A DNA stretch of 59,792 nt from Candidatus Heimdallarchaeota archaeon (lineage in GTDB: Archaea; Asgardarchaeota; Heimdallarchaeia; JABLTI01): assembly GCA_018238155.1 (NCBI GenBank), contig JABCTZ010000039.1, positions 1 to 59,792 on the forward strand, in the 5' to 3' direction. Below are positions 27,361 to 36,178 of this stretch, one piece after another (the first letter of the stretch is position 1; each line of letters opens with the position of its first letter). The notes under the pieces are model-generated. The model was not told where the DNA came from, did no database searches, and worked only from the letters and a program-made list of their open reading frames with translations. The position numbers were made by a program, and so were the translations under genes.

Positions 27361-28461
27361 CTAATTATTCTCCTTTTCAGCTATGGGGATTAAATCTAAG
27401 GGTGCTTTAACAAACCAAAATGCGTTAGGAATATTTTCTAAATCTAAATCTTCTTCCATTTCTTTTGCCAAAATTTCATGTGAAAGAAATTTAATTGTAA
27501 AACCTGGGAATAACATAGAATTTTGTTGTATGCGTTCAATAAAAACAGCATCAAATAAGAAATCATTTATATCATGTTTTAAGAGCCAATTTGCCCATTT
27601 ATTGGCATCAACTTCAGTTTTTGGTTTAATATCAACTTCTACAGATGTTGAATCAAATACTCCAAAATCAATGATGTTTGGGGATTTAAATTTAATTTTC
27701 TTCTTAAAAGTCATTTTTTCCGTGTCTGATATATTACTGTGAACTTCTAATTTATTATCATTCCAATCCCAATCCGTTATTCTATTTGCTAATAACTCCT
27801 CCCAAATTATTTGGAAGTTGGGGAAATAATCGATTTCTCTGTGATTATCATCAAAAATTCCTGTAGTTTCTAAGATGCAAGATTTCTTAGTTAAATTAAT
27901 TGAAACCACCATTTCTAAGTTTTCTATTAATTCAACTTTTTCAGAAATAGATTTTACATTTATCTCGGTTTTTTCATCATCGAATAATTGCTTGCCTTCA
28001 ATTTTCTCTATATCCTTCAACCATCGAGGGATATCTATTAAATTGATTGGATTCTCATCAGGTTCCCTAATTTCATTTCTAAAATTAATATTTTCATCAA
28101 TAAACTGAAAATCTAAAATCCTCTGAGGAATTAATTGATCTTTAGTAGCATAAAGATAAGACACTCCATCATAATAACGATAGATCATTCCATCTTCTAT
28201 TGCTTGAAAACCTACTTCAGTTATTTTGTATTCATTGTCAAGCACTTCATATTCAATGCACCTTCGTAAAATATTTTCCGCCATTTGATTGTGATATCTA
28301 AATAAAAATTCTTTGCAAACAATTTTCTTTGATAATTGATTATTATTAGACTGAGCTATTAGCAAAAGGGCAATAATATCAGATCTCTCTTCTTTTCTTC
28401 CTATATCTAAAATAACTTTGAATTTACTAACTGCTATTTTTCTTTCCAGTTTTATATTCAT
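27361..28461 (-). CDS. Unknown protein, HTH-like N-terminus, in viperin operon
   Basis: 366 residues. The N-terminal 100 residues look like a winged helix or archaeal helical adaptor (S-K-K-I-V-C-K-E-F, A-E-N-I-L-R-R-C-I-E-Y, Y-K-I-T-E-V-G-F-Q-A-I). The rest is mixed alpha/beta without motifs. It abuts the PLD gene (0 bp) and follows the helicase by 10 bp, so the three are translated from one mRNA. It may link the helicase and the PLD nuclease; the family is not recognised. Confidence 0.55.
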   Translation of the reverse strand: MNIKLERKIAVSKFKVILDIGRKEERSDIIALLLIAQSNNNQLSKKIVCKEFLFRYHNQMAENILRRCIEYEVLDNEYKITEVGFQAIEDGMIYRYYDGVSYLYATKDQLIPQRILDFQFIDENINFRNEIREPDENPINLIDIPRWLKDIEKIEGKQLFDDEKTEINVKSISEKVELIENLEMVVSINLTKKSCILETTGIFDDNHREIDYFPNFQIIWEELLANRITDWDWNDNKLEVHSNISDTEKMTFKKKIKFKSPNIIDFGVFDSTSVEVDIKPKTEVDANKWANWLLKHDINDFLFDAVFIERIQQNSMLFPGFTIKFLSHEILAKEMEEDLDLENIPNAFWFVKAPLDLIPIAEKENN

Positions 28462-28471
28462 AATAATTCAC

Positions 28472-31054
28472 CTAGATTGTTAAATCATCTTTAATATTAG
28501 CTAATTCTTGCAAAATTGATGAATAATTTTGCTCACTAAAGAATGTTCTATTTCCAAGCATGACAAGTTGATATCTTGCTCTAGTAATTGCTACATTTAA
28601 TCGATTAATTGAGTTAAGAAAACCTACACTGTTTGTTTTTACAAATGAAAGAAAGACAATATCTGCTTCTTGACCTTGAAATCTATCAACTGTACATACT
28701 TTGATTTTTACGTTATAATCTTTGAGAATGAATTCTCTTGAACCAATCTTAAAACCAAAGTGATTCAATAATAAGCTATGAAGAAGATCCTCCTGGTATC
28801 TGTAAAATGTTAAAATGGCTACTTCCCATTTTCTATTGGATTTTTTAGCATATTTCAAGAACTCATCTAATTCAATTATTAACCGATTTGCTTCATTGAT
28901 ATTAATATTCATTTTTGAAAAATTTCTATCTGTTATATTAATCCAAATTGATCTTGAAGCATATTTTGAATAATTCCAGTTGCGCTTTTCAACCATTAGG
29001 GGATTATCTTTCAATGCCATACCGTCATAGATATAATTTCTAGGAAATTCCGATATTTCAGGATGCATTCTATGTTGATATTCCAACTTTTCAAATCTGA
29101 TTTCTAAATCCTCGTCATTAAAACCATTTCTAATAACAGAATGCTTCCATGGTTCAAGATTCTTATAATCAATAAAACCCTCTTTTAACAATTCGATTAT
29201 AGATGGAAAAGCAACTTTCTTTATTGTTGTAAGATTCCTCCTTAATTTTTCTAAATCATATGATTTGAAATATTGAGGAAGCAATTTTTCAATATCATCC
29301 TCTAATTCTATTTTGATTGAATCATTTTCGGAATATCTTAATGTAAAAAGACGTACTAAACGCCATGCGAGAAGTTCTCCAAAACTTCCTCTATACCTTT
29401 TTGAAAGTTTCTCAGTCTCGAAATACTTCTCCCAATACGAATGTGCGTTTCTCATTTTTTCACTAAATCCTTCACCCAAATGAAAAGAATCCATTGGAAA
29501 AGATTTTTCATATTTTTTTACGGTTTCAGGTGAACCTATGAAAATTTGAGATCCAAGGAAAACCGGCGAAAATGGTTCTGGGTTATTATCTAAATTAATG
29601 TAGTCCAAATTTAATGAATCAAATTGCTCCATATATTTTTCTCTGTTTTTTAAATCAGCTTCTGATATTATTGTACTATAAGAATCATATTTCCAACAAC
29701 AAAAAGCTGCCCTGCATATTAATTGATCATCTAAAGGAATAATACTATCCAACGTTTTTTTAATTATTAAATCATCAACAAATGGAGATAGTTGCATATT
29801 ATCACCAACTAATATCCATCTTTTGCAGAACAGTGCTGGAACAATAAATTCTTGAAATGTCGTTTTGCTTGCTTCATCGATTATTAGTAAATCGAAAACA
29901 GCTTTTGGTGTTGTTTTTTCGGCTTCTATATCGGGATGTTTTAAAATGCCCATTACAGTACCACATACTACATTGGCATTATCTAAAATTAATCGTTCAA
30001 TTTCTGATTCGCCTATATCAGATTGAAGAACGTTAAGATAATAGTCCTGACCCACACTTTTTGACTTTCCTAATTTAATTAACTCATTGCAAATTCTTTC
30101 TCTTTCAGTTCTTTTTCTATTTTCAAGAAAATATTTCTTAATAGTTTCAGGAATCAATGGATTATTTTCATTCCCAATCCTTACAGCGATAACCTCTTCC
30201 CTATCAGCAATTTTTTCTAGAACATTATCAACTGCAACATGAGTTGAGGCACATAGCAGTACTCGCTTATTTTGTTTCACAGCTTGAAGAATCAATTCAC
30301 AGATAGTTAATGTTTTTCCAGATCCAGGGGGACCATGAAGAATTGCAAAATCTGATGTGCTCAAAGCTTTTTGAACAAAAATCCTTTGGCTATCTACTCC
30401 AGGAAAATCCGGATCATTAAGTAATTTCCAATCATCTATTGATTGTACTACAAAGTTAGGCCATAAAGAAAGGTCTTTCACTTGAAATAATCTAAGTAGA
30501 GGTCTATGCTCTTTTCTAGGTTTGGATTGAAGAGCATAAATTGCTTTTACTTGTTGATGAAAATCATAAGGGTTGCCTTTATAAAAAATATATTCAGAAT
30601 TAACTTTTCTATCAACTTGTAAGACGTTAAACATTGGAAAGCTTTTCAATACATAAATCCAATCATCTCGGCTATCATATTTTTGTACTTTTTCTCTTAA
30701 CACTTTTGCTTTCATAAAATCCTCAAAGGTATCCTCATCAATTTTACCTGAAGGGTCATATATTTGTATAAATTCACCATCTGATACACTAATTTCATCA
30801 AGTTCTGTTTTTTCAAAACCATATTTATTCCAAGAATCCAGTTTAATTTGTTTTAGCATGTCTATTATCAGTTCTTTAGATAAAACTCGAAATGGTAATC
30901 GTATAACTCTGTCTTGTTGGAGATATCTCGCATTATTTAAATAAAAAGTGAAATCAAGAAGAGTATAATAACAATCCTTCCTAAATCTATCCATGTTTTC
31001 TTGATCAGGTAAATCAGGTAAATCAGGAAGATTGTAATAGTATAATTCTGACAT
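28472..31054 (-). CDS. UPF1/Dna2-like superfamily 1 helicase
   Basis: 860 residues. Walker A G-P-P-G-S-G-K-T at 241-248, then S-T-H-V-A-V-D-N-V (motif Ia), L-L-I-I-D-E-A-S-K-T (motif II) and W-I-L-V-G-D-N-M-Q-L (motif III). An insertion of roughly 300 residues leads to Y-Q-H-R-M-H-P-E (motif IV), V-D-R-F-Q-G-Q-E-A-D (motif V) and N-V-A-I-T-R-A-R (motif VI). These are the UPF1-like SF1B motifs for ATP-driven 5'-3' unwinding. A short D-L-P repeat opens the protein. The viperin stop codon (TAG) overlaps the GGGAGAG ribosome binding site of this gene, so the two are translationally coupled. Confidence 0.9.
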   Translation of the reverse strand: MSELYYYNLPDLPDLPDQENMDRFRKDCYYTLLDFTFYLNNARYLQQDRVIRLPFRVLSKELIIDMLKQIKLDSWNKYGFEKTELDEISVSDGEFIQIYDPSGKIDEDTFEDFMKAKVLREKVQKYDSRDDWIYVLKSFPMFNVLQVDRKVNSEYIFYKGNPYDFHQQVKAIYALQSKPRKEHRPLLRLFQVKDLSLWPNFVVQSIDDWKLLNDPDFPGVDSQRIFVQKALSTSDFAILHGPPGSGKTLTICELILQAVKQNKRVLLCASTHVAVDNVLEKIADREEVIAVRIGNENNPLIPETIKKYFLENRKRTERERICNELIKLGKSKSVGQDYYLNVLQSDIGESEIERLILDNANVVCGTVMGILKHPDIEAEKTTPKAVFDLLIIDEASKTTFQEFIVPALFCKRWILVGDNMQLSPFVDDLIIKKTLDSIIPLDDQLICRAAFCCWKYDSYSTIISEADLKNREKYMEQFDSLNLDYINLDNNPEPFSPVFLGSQIFIGSPETVKKYEKSFPMDSFHLGEGFSEKMRNAHSYWEKYFETEKLSKRYRGSFGELLAWRLVRLFTLRYSENDSIKIELEDDIEKLLPQYFKSYDLEKLRRNLTTIKKVAFPSIIELLKEGFIDYKNLEPWKHSVIRNGFNDEDLEIRFEKLEYQHRMHPEISEFPRNYIYDGMALKDNPLMVEKRNWNYSKYASRSIWINITDRNFSKMNININEANRLIIELDEFLKYAKKSNRKWEVAILTFYRYQEDLLHSLLLNHFGFKIGSREFILKDYNVKIKVCTVDRFQGQEADIVFLSFVKTNSVGFLNSINRLNVAITRARYQLVMLGNRTFFSEQNYSSILQELANIKDDLTI

Positions 31055-31064
31055 TGTTCTCTCC

Positions 31065-32012
31065 CTATGTACAAATATTTCTTTTTTTTCTTTTCAGTAT
31101 CTTTAATGACTTTCTCTTTATCCTAAATAAAGATTTTTTATGAGGATCACGATAATAGAAACCATTTCTTTGATTGAATTTTTCTTTTTGCCAAGTAATC
31201 TGATTAAATGCTTTCAAAACACCAACTGAGAATATTGATTCACTATATCTATGAGTGCCTGTTGTGTCATCAAAAAATCGTCCTATAGGATCAATCATAA
31301 TATATGATCCTGTAATTAAATCATTACTTTCAAAAACAGCATAAGAAATTTCCTTGTGGTTATTTTTGAATGCAGCAAATTCGATTGGTGTGATTAGTAG
31401 TTTTTCAACAGAACCATTATTTTGTCCATCTACTTTCAAAACTTGAAAAATTTTCCATCTGATTGGTTCAATTTCTCTAATTATTTCATTTAAATCTTCA
31501 AACCAATTAAGTTTGGTAATTACTGAGTTTAATTGCAATTGAATATTATAAGATTTGATCAATTTAGCTGTTTCTTTAATTGAATCAACATAATAACCCC
31601 AACCTCTGCCCAATTTTTTCTCAGTTTCATTTGAAGGGCTGTCAAGACTTAATGTAATATAATCAATATGTTTTCCATAATTAGCTAAAAACTCGGCATC
31701 AATATTTGTCCCATTAGAAACAATTTTAGTAACTAATCCCACTGATTTTGAGCGTTCCAATAATTCACCAATATATGGACAAAGCATTGGTTCTCCTCCA
31801 ACTAAAGTTAGTTTCTCGGTTCCCACATCTTTTAGCATTGCAGGAACTTTCAAAGCCAATTCTTTTGATATTATCTTTTTAACATCATTAAATGTAGCAA
31901 AACAAAACTTACATTTCATATTGCACCATGGCCAGAAATGCCAATTAACGCTTATTGGTTTATTTTGTAATGATTTTTGTTTTGGCATAAAGAATACTAT
32001 GTTAAAGAACAT
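31065..32012 (-). CDS. Viperin-like radical SAM enzyme
   Basis: Radical SAM motif C30-N-M-K-C34-K-F-C37 after S-V-N-W-H-F-W-P-W, the GGEP SAM-binding loop at 72-75, and the viperin-specific C-terminal part: Y-I-M-I-D-P-I-G-R-F-F-D, a T-H-R-Y-S-E-S-I-F-S-V-G-V block, and F-N-Q-R-N-G-F-Y-Y. Viperins convert CTP, GTP or UTP to 3'-deoxy-3',4'-didehydro nucleotides that stop viral RNA synthesis. The TATA box at 32026-32033 would put transcription start near 32005, so the internal ATG at 31988 (M-P-K-Q-K) is a better start than 32012. No nucleotide kinase is adjacent; instead the gene leads an operon with an SF1 helicase and a PLD protein and diverges from CARF genes. Confidence 0.85.
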   Translation of the reverse strand: MFFNIVFFMPKQKSLQNKPISVNWHFWPWCNMKCKFCFATFNDVKKIISKELALKVPAMLKDVGTEKLTLVGGEPMLCPYIGELLERSKSVGLVTKIVSNGTNIDAEFLANYGKHIDYITLSLDSPSNETEKKLGRGWGYYVDSIKETAKLIKSYNIQLQLNSVITKLNWFEDLNEIIREIEPIRWKIFQVLKVDGQNNGSVEKLLITPIEFAAFKNNHKEISYAVFESNDLITGSYIMIDPIGRFFDDTTGTHRYSESIFSVGVLKAFNQITWQKEKFNQRNGFYYRDPHKKSLFRIKRKSLKILKRKKRNICT

Positions 32013-32025
32013 ATTAAAACATAGT

Positions 32026-32080
32026 CTTTTATAGTAAAGGTTTGATTTGTATTATAAAACACAATCATTAATAATATAAA
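32026..32080. promoter_or_regulatory. Divergent promoters of viperin operon and CARF-HTH gene
   Basis: Minus strand: TATAAAAG at 32026-32033, fitting a start site near 32005. Plus strand: TATAAA at 32075-32080, fitting leaderless transcription of the CARF-HTH gene (ATG at 32104), with a second TATAAA at 32053-32058. The two promoters share 90 bp, so a regulator encoded by the CARF-HTH gene could control both. Confidence 0.55.
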
Positions 32081-32103
32081 CTCGATAATTATAGTGAATT
32101 ACT

Positions 32104-32760
32104 ATGGAAGTACATATAGCTACAGTAGGTTTAACAATTGAACCAATTTTCCACGGCGTAAATGCTTATACAATTGATAAATTAATTCTACTACACAGCA
32201 ATGATGACAAATCACATGAAATTTCAGTAGAAATTTCTAAGGTAATTCAAAAAATGAATATTGATTATGAAATTATTGAAATTGATGCATTTGATCTAGA
32301 AAACGTAATTATTTCCATAATGGATGTTCACAAGAAGCACAATAGGGATAATGTTTCTATTAATCTCACAGGTGGCACTAAGGTTATGGCTTCTGCGGCG
32401 TTATTAGCAGGTTACATTTTAGGATTAAGAGTTTATTATATACAAGATGGATCTAATGAAAGAAACAAAGGAAAACCAAAGAAAGAACTAGTGATTGAAT
32501 TACCAGTTCCAAAAACTAACATTCATGATTTAGAAGATACACAGAGAAAAATTATTTCTTATATTTATCAAGAAAATGGAATGTTGGAAAGAGCAAATTC
32601 TGCCTTACATGAAGAATTGAAGATAACCAAACAAAATGCTAGTTATCATTTAAAACAACTAGCTTCAAAAGAATTAATCACACTAAAAATAGATGGCAGA
32701 AACAAGATAGCAACATTAACAAATACTGGAAAACTTTTTGCTAGAATCGTTTCAAAATAA
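32104..32760 (+). CDS. CARF-HTH transcription regulator (Csa3-like)
   Basis: 218 residues. The N-terminal Rossmann-like CARF domain shows I-A-T-V-G-L-T-I-E-P and the ligand-loop motif I-N-L-T-G-G-T-K-V-M-A-S-A-A (near residue 88). The C-terminal winged helix runs from about 140: I-S-Y-I-Y-Q-E-N-G, N-A-S-Y-H-L-K-Q-L-A, and the wing. In Csa3-type proteins CARF senses cyclic oligoadenylate or a related nucleotide and the HTH controls CRISPR or defence promoters. Leaderless start after a TATA box 25 bp upstream. No CRISPR array or cas10 is in the window, so the ligand source is unknown. Confidence 0.85.
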   Translation: MEVHIATVGLTIEPIFHGVNAYTIDKLILLHSNDDKSHEISVEISKVIQKMNIDYEIIEIDAFDLENVIISIMDVHKKHNRDNVSINLTGGTKVMASAALLAGYILGLRVYYIQDGSNERNKGKPKKELVIELPVPKTNIHDLEDTQRKIISYIYQENGMLERANSALHEELKITKQNASYHLKQLASKELITLKIDGRNKIATLTNTGKLFARIVSK

Positions 32761-32841
32761 CCAACATTTCAACTTTCTATCAAGCAAGCTTTTTATTTTG
32801 CAAATTCAATACTTGATTGGAATAGAGGTTAGGTTGTTTTA

Positions 32842-33354
32842 ATGTCAAGTAATAAATTGTGTTATATGATTTTTTGTGGAACAAGCCCTTATTCAATTAT
32901 TAATTCATTATGGGCATCTATTGATATAAAAGGAATAATACCAACAAAGATCGTTCTTTTAGTATCTGAAAAGCAAAGCAGTTTTGAAAAAATAGAGAAA
33001 TCTGTTTCAACTCTAATCGAGAATATATTGGAGAAAGAATGCTCTGTAGAAACTTTAATTATTTCAGAATTTGAAATAAAGAAGAATATTGCACTGCTTA
33101 TGAAATATATTGATAGTTTAGGTGAACAGAAAAAACATTTGATTTTAGATATAACACCCGGTAGAAAAACAATGAGTATTTCAGGTGTATTATTCGCAAA
33201 TAATGCTTTGAAACAAAAAATAATCACCAGTGAAGATTTGCATCAAATTATTTACTGGCATCTAATTGACAGTGATAAACATTATAGTAAATGGTATCCT
33301 GAAATTCCAAGAGAGAATTTTAACTATGTAGACTTAATGGAAGTTATAAAATGA
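32842..33354 (+). CDS. Stand-alone CARF-like sensor domain
   Basis: 170 residues with the CARF pattern: an N-terminal strand and F-C-G-T-S-P-Y-S, and the loop L-D-I-T-P-G-R-K-T-M-S-I-S-G-V (near 103-117), a variant of the T-G-G-T-K loop. No effector domain is fused to it; instead the next gene, a PIN-like nuclease, overlaps it by 4 bp (ATGA). A split sensor/effector pair is likely: CARF binds a cyclic nucleotide and controls the nuclease in trans. Confidence 0.75.
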   Translation: MSSNKLCYMIFCGTSPYSIINSLWASIDIKGIIPTKIVLLVSEKQSSFEKIEKSVSTLIENILEKECSVETLIISEFEIKKNIALLMKYIDSLGEQKKHLILDITPGRKTMSISGVLFANNALKQKIITSEDLHQIIYWHLIDSDKHYSKWYPEIPRENFNYVDLMEVIK

Positions 33355-34448
33355 TTATCTCTTGCTCTGAAATCGAAATAATTCTAAATGAATTATTAGC
33401 ACAAAATAATAAAGAAATCACATTAGCTCCTTTCTTTCCAGAAGAAAAAATGTTCAATTATGATTTAGAGAATAAAAAATTACTTCTTAAAACAAATCCG
33501 CAGAATTGGAGGGTGTTCATTGATTTCTTAACAAGAGAATATTCTCTTTCAAGAGCAACAAAAAAGGAATTGCCAGAATTTGACGATATAATAAAAGCAG
33601 TTATTTCTGCAGGATTACTAATGCCCAAGGGAATTGATGATTTAATCAAAGAAATAAAAAATTACTTGACACCAGTACAGAGAATGAATAGAAGAAAACG
33701 ATTCTTAATAGCACTAGATACCAACCAACTGATTGATAATTTAATGAGTAGCTATGTAGAAAGAGAATTCTCAACAAAAGAGAAACAGCAAATGAGAAAT
33801 TTTATTAGCTATATTATATCCAGTTGGGTACTTTCTGAAAGAGATGGATTTATGAGAAATGAAGAAAATAAAGGCATAAAGGAATTAAATAGAAAATTAG
33901 AGGAATGGGATTTTTATCTTCCAGAAAAAATAGATAGAAAAGCAAGATTAGGATATTCGATTTATTCAGAATTGAAATCATTAGAAGAATCCTATACTCA
34001 ACTAGAGAGTAAAAAATTATCAGAAGAAAAATATGAAATAATGAGAAATAAAAATCTAAAAGACCAAGCAATAGTTGAGGAATACGAAGATTACATAAAA
34101 TCGTTGAAAGACGTAAAATTTGTTTATGTAACAGCCGATGACCAATCTTATGCACTTGCTAAGGATCGTTTTGAAAGTGTTAAAGTAAAAGTGGAGAATA
34201 GAATACCCAAAGAATTAGACTGTAATTTCGAAAGTGGTGCAAAACTAATCTATCAATTAGCTTTATTTTTAGGATTTCTAAGAATCGATAGCTATGATAT
34301 TAAATTCAATATCTATTATAAAGGAAAAGAACATGATCATTGGGAGAATAAAAAACTAAAATTTCTGTGTTCAGATAAGAAATTTGATAAAAGAATCACT
34401 AAAGTTATCTCAACTATTCGGGAATTAAAAGAGTGCTTAAAAAATTAA
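33351..34448 (+). CDS. PIN-like ribonuclease effector coupled to CARF
   Basis: 365 residues. The PIN-fold core lies in the middle: F-L-I-A-L-D-T-N-Q-L-I-D-N (first Asp, near residue 125), W-V-L-S-E-R-D (Glu, about 165), D-Q-A-I-V-E-E-Y (Asp, about 245) and V-Y-V-T-A-D-D-Q-S (T-x-D-x motif, about 265). Those acidic residues bind the catalytic metals in VapC-type RNases. Residues 1-115 and the C-terminal 80 are unassigned. It overlaps the CARF gene by 4 bp. An RNase activated by a CARF ligand is the natural inference. Confidence 0.75.
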   Translation: MIISCSEIEIILNELLAQNNKEITLAPFFPEEKMFNYDLENKKLLLKTNPQNWRVFIDFLTREYSLSRATKKELPEFDDIIKAVISAGLLMPKGIDDLIKEIKNYLTPVQRMNRRKRFLIALDTNQLIDNLMSSYVEREFSTKEKQQMRNFISYIISSWVLSERDGFMRNEENKGIKELNRKLEEWDFYLPEKIDRKARLGYSIYSELKSLEESYTQLESKKLSEEKYEIMRNKNLKDQAIVEEYEDYIKSLKDVKFVYVTADDQSYALAKDRFESVKVKVENRIPKELDCNFESGAKLIYQLALFLGFLRIDSYDIKFNIYYKGKEHDHWENKKLKFLCSDKKFDKRITKVISTIRELKECLKN

Positions 34449-34459
34449 AAAATTTAAAT

Positions 34460-36040
34460 CTATTTGCGACCTCTCATATTCGGAAAGAAATCTTCGTATT
34501 CCTTTTTTGATTTTTTTAATTTCTCAACTACCTCAAAAGCTGCTTTATTTGCACCCCCAGAACCATAGTAACTAAATAATTCCTTTCGGAATTTTTCTGA
34601 AATAATTTCCCTTAAATCATCTATAAAAGCGATTTCAGATTTTTTTATTGTGTTATATTGCTTATTTTTGAAAAATAGAAATATTAATCTGAAAAATAAT
34701 CTGATACCTAGATTTGTTTTAATAATCTTTATCATTACTGGATTTTCATCTCTAATTGCTAAATCTATTAAATCATTTATTTTGTTATAAAATTCATTTA
34801 ACTCACTTCTTTCGATATTAAAGAAATTATTTTTCCCAGTTATTTGATTTTTTAATAGTGCAGTAACAAATGTTGCCAATGTAACTGGCTTATTACTTCT
34901 TGTTTCTTCTATTCCATGGAAATAGATTTTGTTTTTCAAGATTGAATCAGATTTATTAAATTCCCTGGCTATTAATACAGCTATTCTTTCATCATAATAC
35001 TCATGTTCAAGAGGATATTTAAAATCAGCTTTTAAATTATAAAGAAGGCTAGCATCTACTCTACTTTGTGTTGAATTAATCTTTATGAAAGTATATACCT
35101 CTTTGAATTTTTCAATTTCTTTATATGCAACAACTATTAGATTAAAATTCTGTAATAATTCATCATCCAATTTAGCAAACCCATACAATCTATGTTGTCC
35201 ATCAACTAATTTCATACTACAATAACTTGAAGGTAATGTAAGGATGCCTGCTTCTGGTATATTGCGTTCTTCCAGAAGCTTTTTGAAAATTAAATCACCT
35301 TTTGTAGATACTATTATTGAGTTTGGAAAGGTAATAGATTCATCTGATTTGATAGCTTTTTTAATTGAAATTATTTTTTTATTACTTAAAATTCTTTGAA
35401 AACCTGTTATATCCTTTCGTCTACTTACATAACAAGTTTCAAGAAGCTTTTTTACTGTTAACGAGAACAAAAATACCTCTTCATTCCCTAAAAAAGTTCT
35501 AATTGCAGGTACACCATCACTGGACCAATTTTTTGGAATTTTCAATGTATGTAATAGATCTGATTTAGCATGTTTACCAATCATTTTAATTTGTCTTTCA
35601 AGATATCTATAATCAATTAAATTGAGGTAATGATTATTTTTATCTCTAAAAATATGTTCAACAGAAGGAAGTTCATCATGAGATTTTGTATGTTTTAAAT
35701 CAAAAAAAATTCGGACTATTTTTGTACCTCTAGATAATTTAAAGTTTTTTTTGATTAATTCTATATTCTTCTGATTACTCCAAAGGTTAAAAAAACGTTC
35801 CATTTTTTCTGTTAAACCATCTTTCTTTGCAGTAGTTTCAACTAAAATAACATATTTATTATCATCTATAGACCAAATCCCATCAATTTCACCTATAATG
35901 CCTTGTTTTGTAGAAAACTCAACACTTGATCCTAAATATTCAAAATAGGTATCAAAGAAAAGCTTGTTTACCTTATATTCATCTTCGTTTTTTGCATTAT
36001 TTTTAATTAAATTAAGAACCTCATCTCTTGTTTCTGACAT
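34460..36040 (-). CDS. PD-(D/E)XK-like plus DGQHR-domain protein
   Basis: 526 residues. The N-terminus (about 20-100) shows G-E-I-D-G-I-W...V-I-L-V-E-T-T-A-K, a restriction-endonuclease-like core. Residues about 255-350 contain M-K-L-V-D-G-Q-H-R-L-Y-G-F, then I-K-I-N-S-T-Q-S-R-V, the DGQHR signature shared with DndB/ParB-related defence proteins. DndB acts as a regulator in phosphorothioate systems; no dnd genes are present here. It points away from the nearby Vsr operon and ends 12 bp from the convergent PIN gene. Possibly a nuclease with a built-in DGQHR control domain. Confidence 0.75.
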   Translation of the reverse strand: MSETRDEVLNLIKNNAKNEDEYKVNKLFFDTYFEYLGSSVEFSTKQGIIGEIDGIWSIDDNKYVILVETTAKKDGLTEKMERFFNLWSNQKNIELIKKNFKLSRGTKIVRIFFDLKHTKSHDELPSVEHIFRDKNNHYLNLIDYRYLERQIKMIGKHAKSDLLHTLKIPKNWSSDGVPAIRTFLGNEEVFLFSLTVKKLLETCYVSRRKDITGFQRILSNKKIISIKKAIKSDESITFPNSIIVSTKGDLIFKKLLEERNIPEAGILTLPSSYCSMKLVDGQHRLYGFAKLDDELLQNFNLIVVAYKEIEKFKEVYTFIKINSTQSRVDASLLYNLKADFKYPLEHEYYDERIAVLIAREFNKSDSILKNKIYFHGIEETRSNKPVTLATFVTALLKNQITGKNNFFNIERSELNEFYNKINDLIDLAIRDENPVMIKIIKTNLGIRLFFRLIFLFFKNKQYNTIKKSEIAFIDDLREIISEKFRKELFSYYGSGGANKAAFEVVEKLKKSKKEYEDFFPNMRGRK

Positions 36041-36139
36041 TTCCTTTTCACTCTTCTAAAATTAATAGAATTTTCACATAATAAATATTTTGATTTCAAA
36101 ATATATCGGAAATTAATAAATTATAGATATAATATTGTT

Positions 36140-36167
36140 AAAAAAACAATTCCTTAAAAATTAAGGA
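36140..36167 (-). terminator. Hairpin plus T-tract terminator of the Vsr operon
   Basis: On the minus strand, directly after the methyltransferase gene, TCCTTAA / TTAAGGA form a 7-bp stem with a 3-base loop, followed by seven T. This looks like an intrinsic terminator. Confidence 0.6.
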
Positions 36168-36178
36168 GATAAGTGGTT

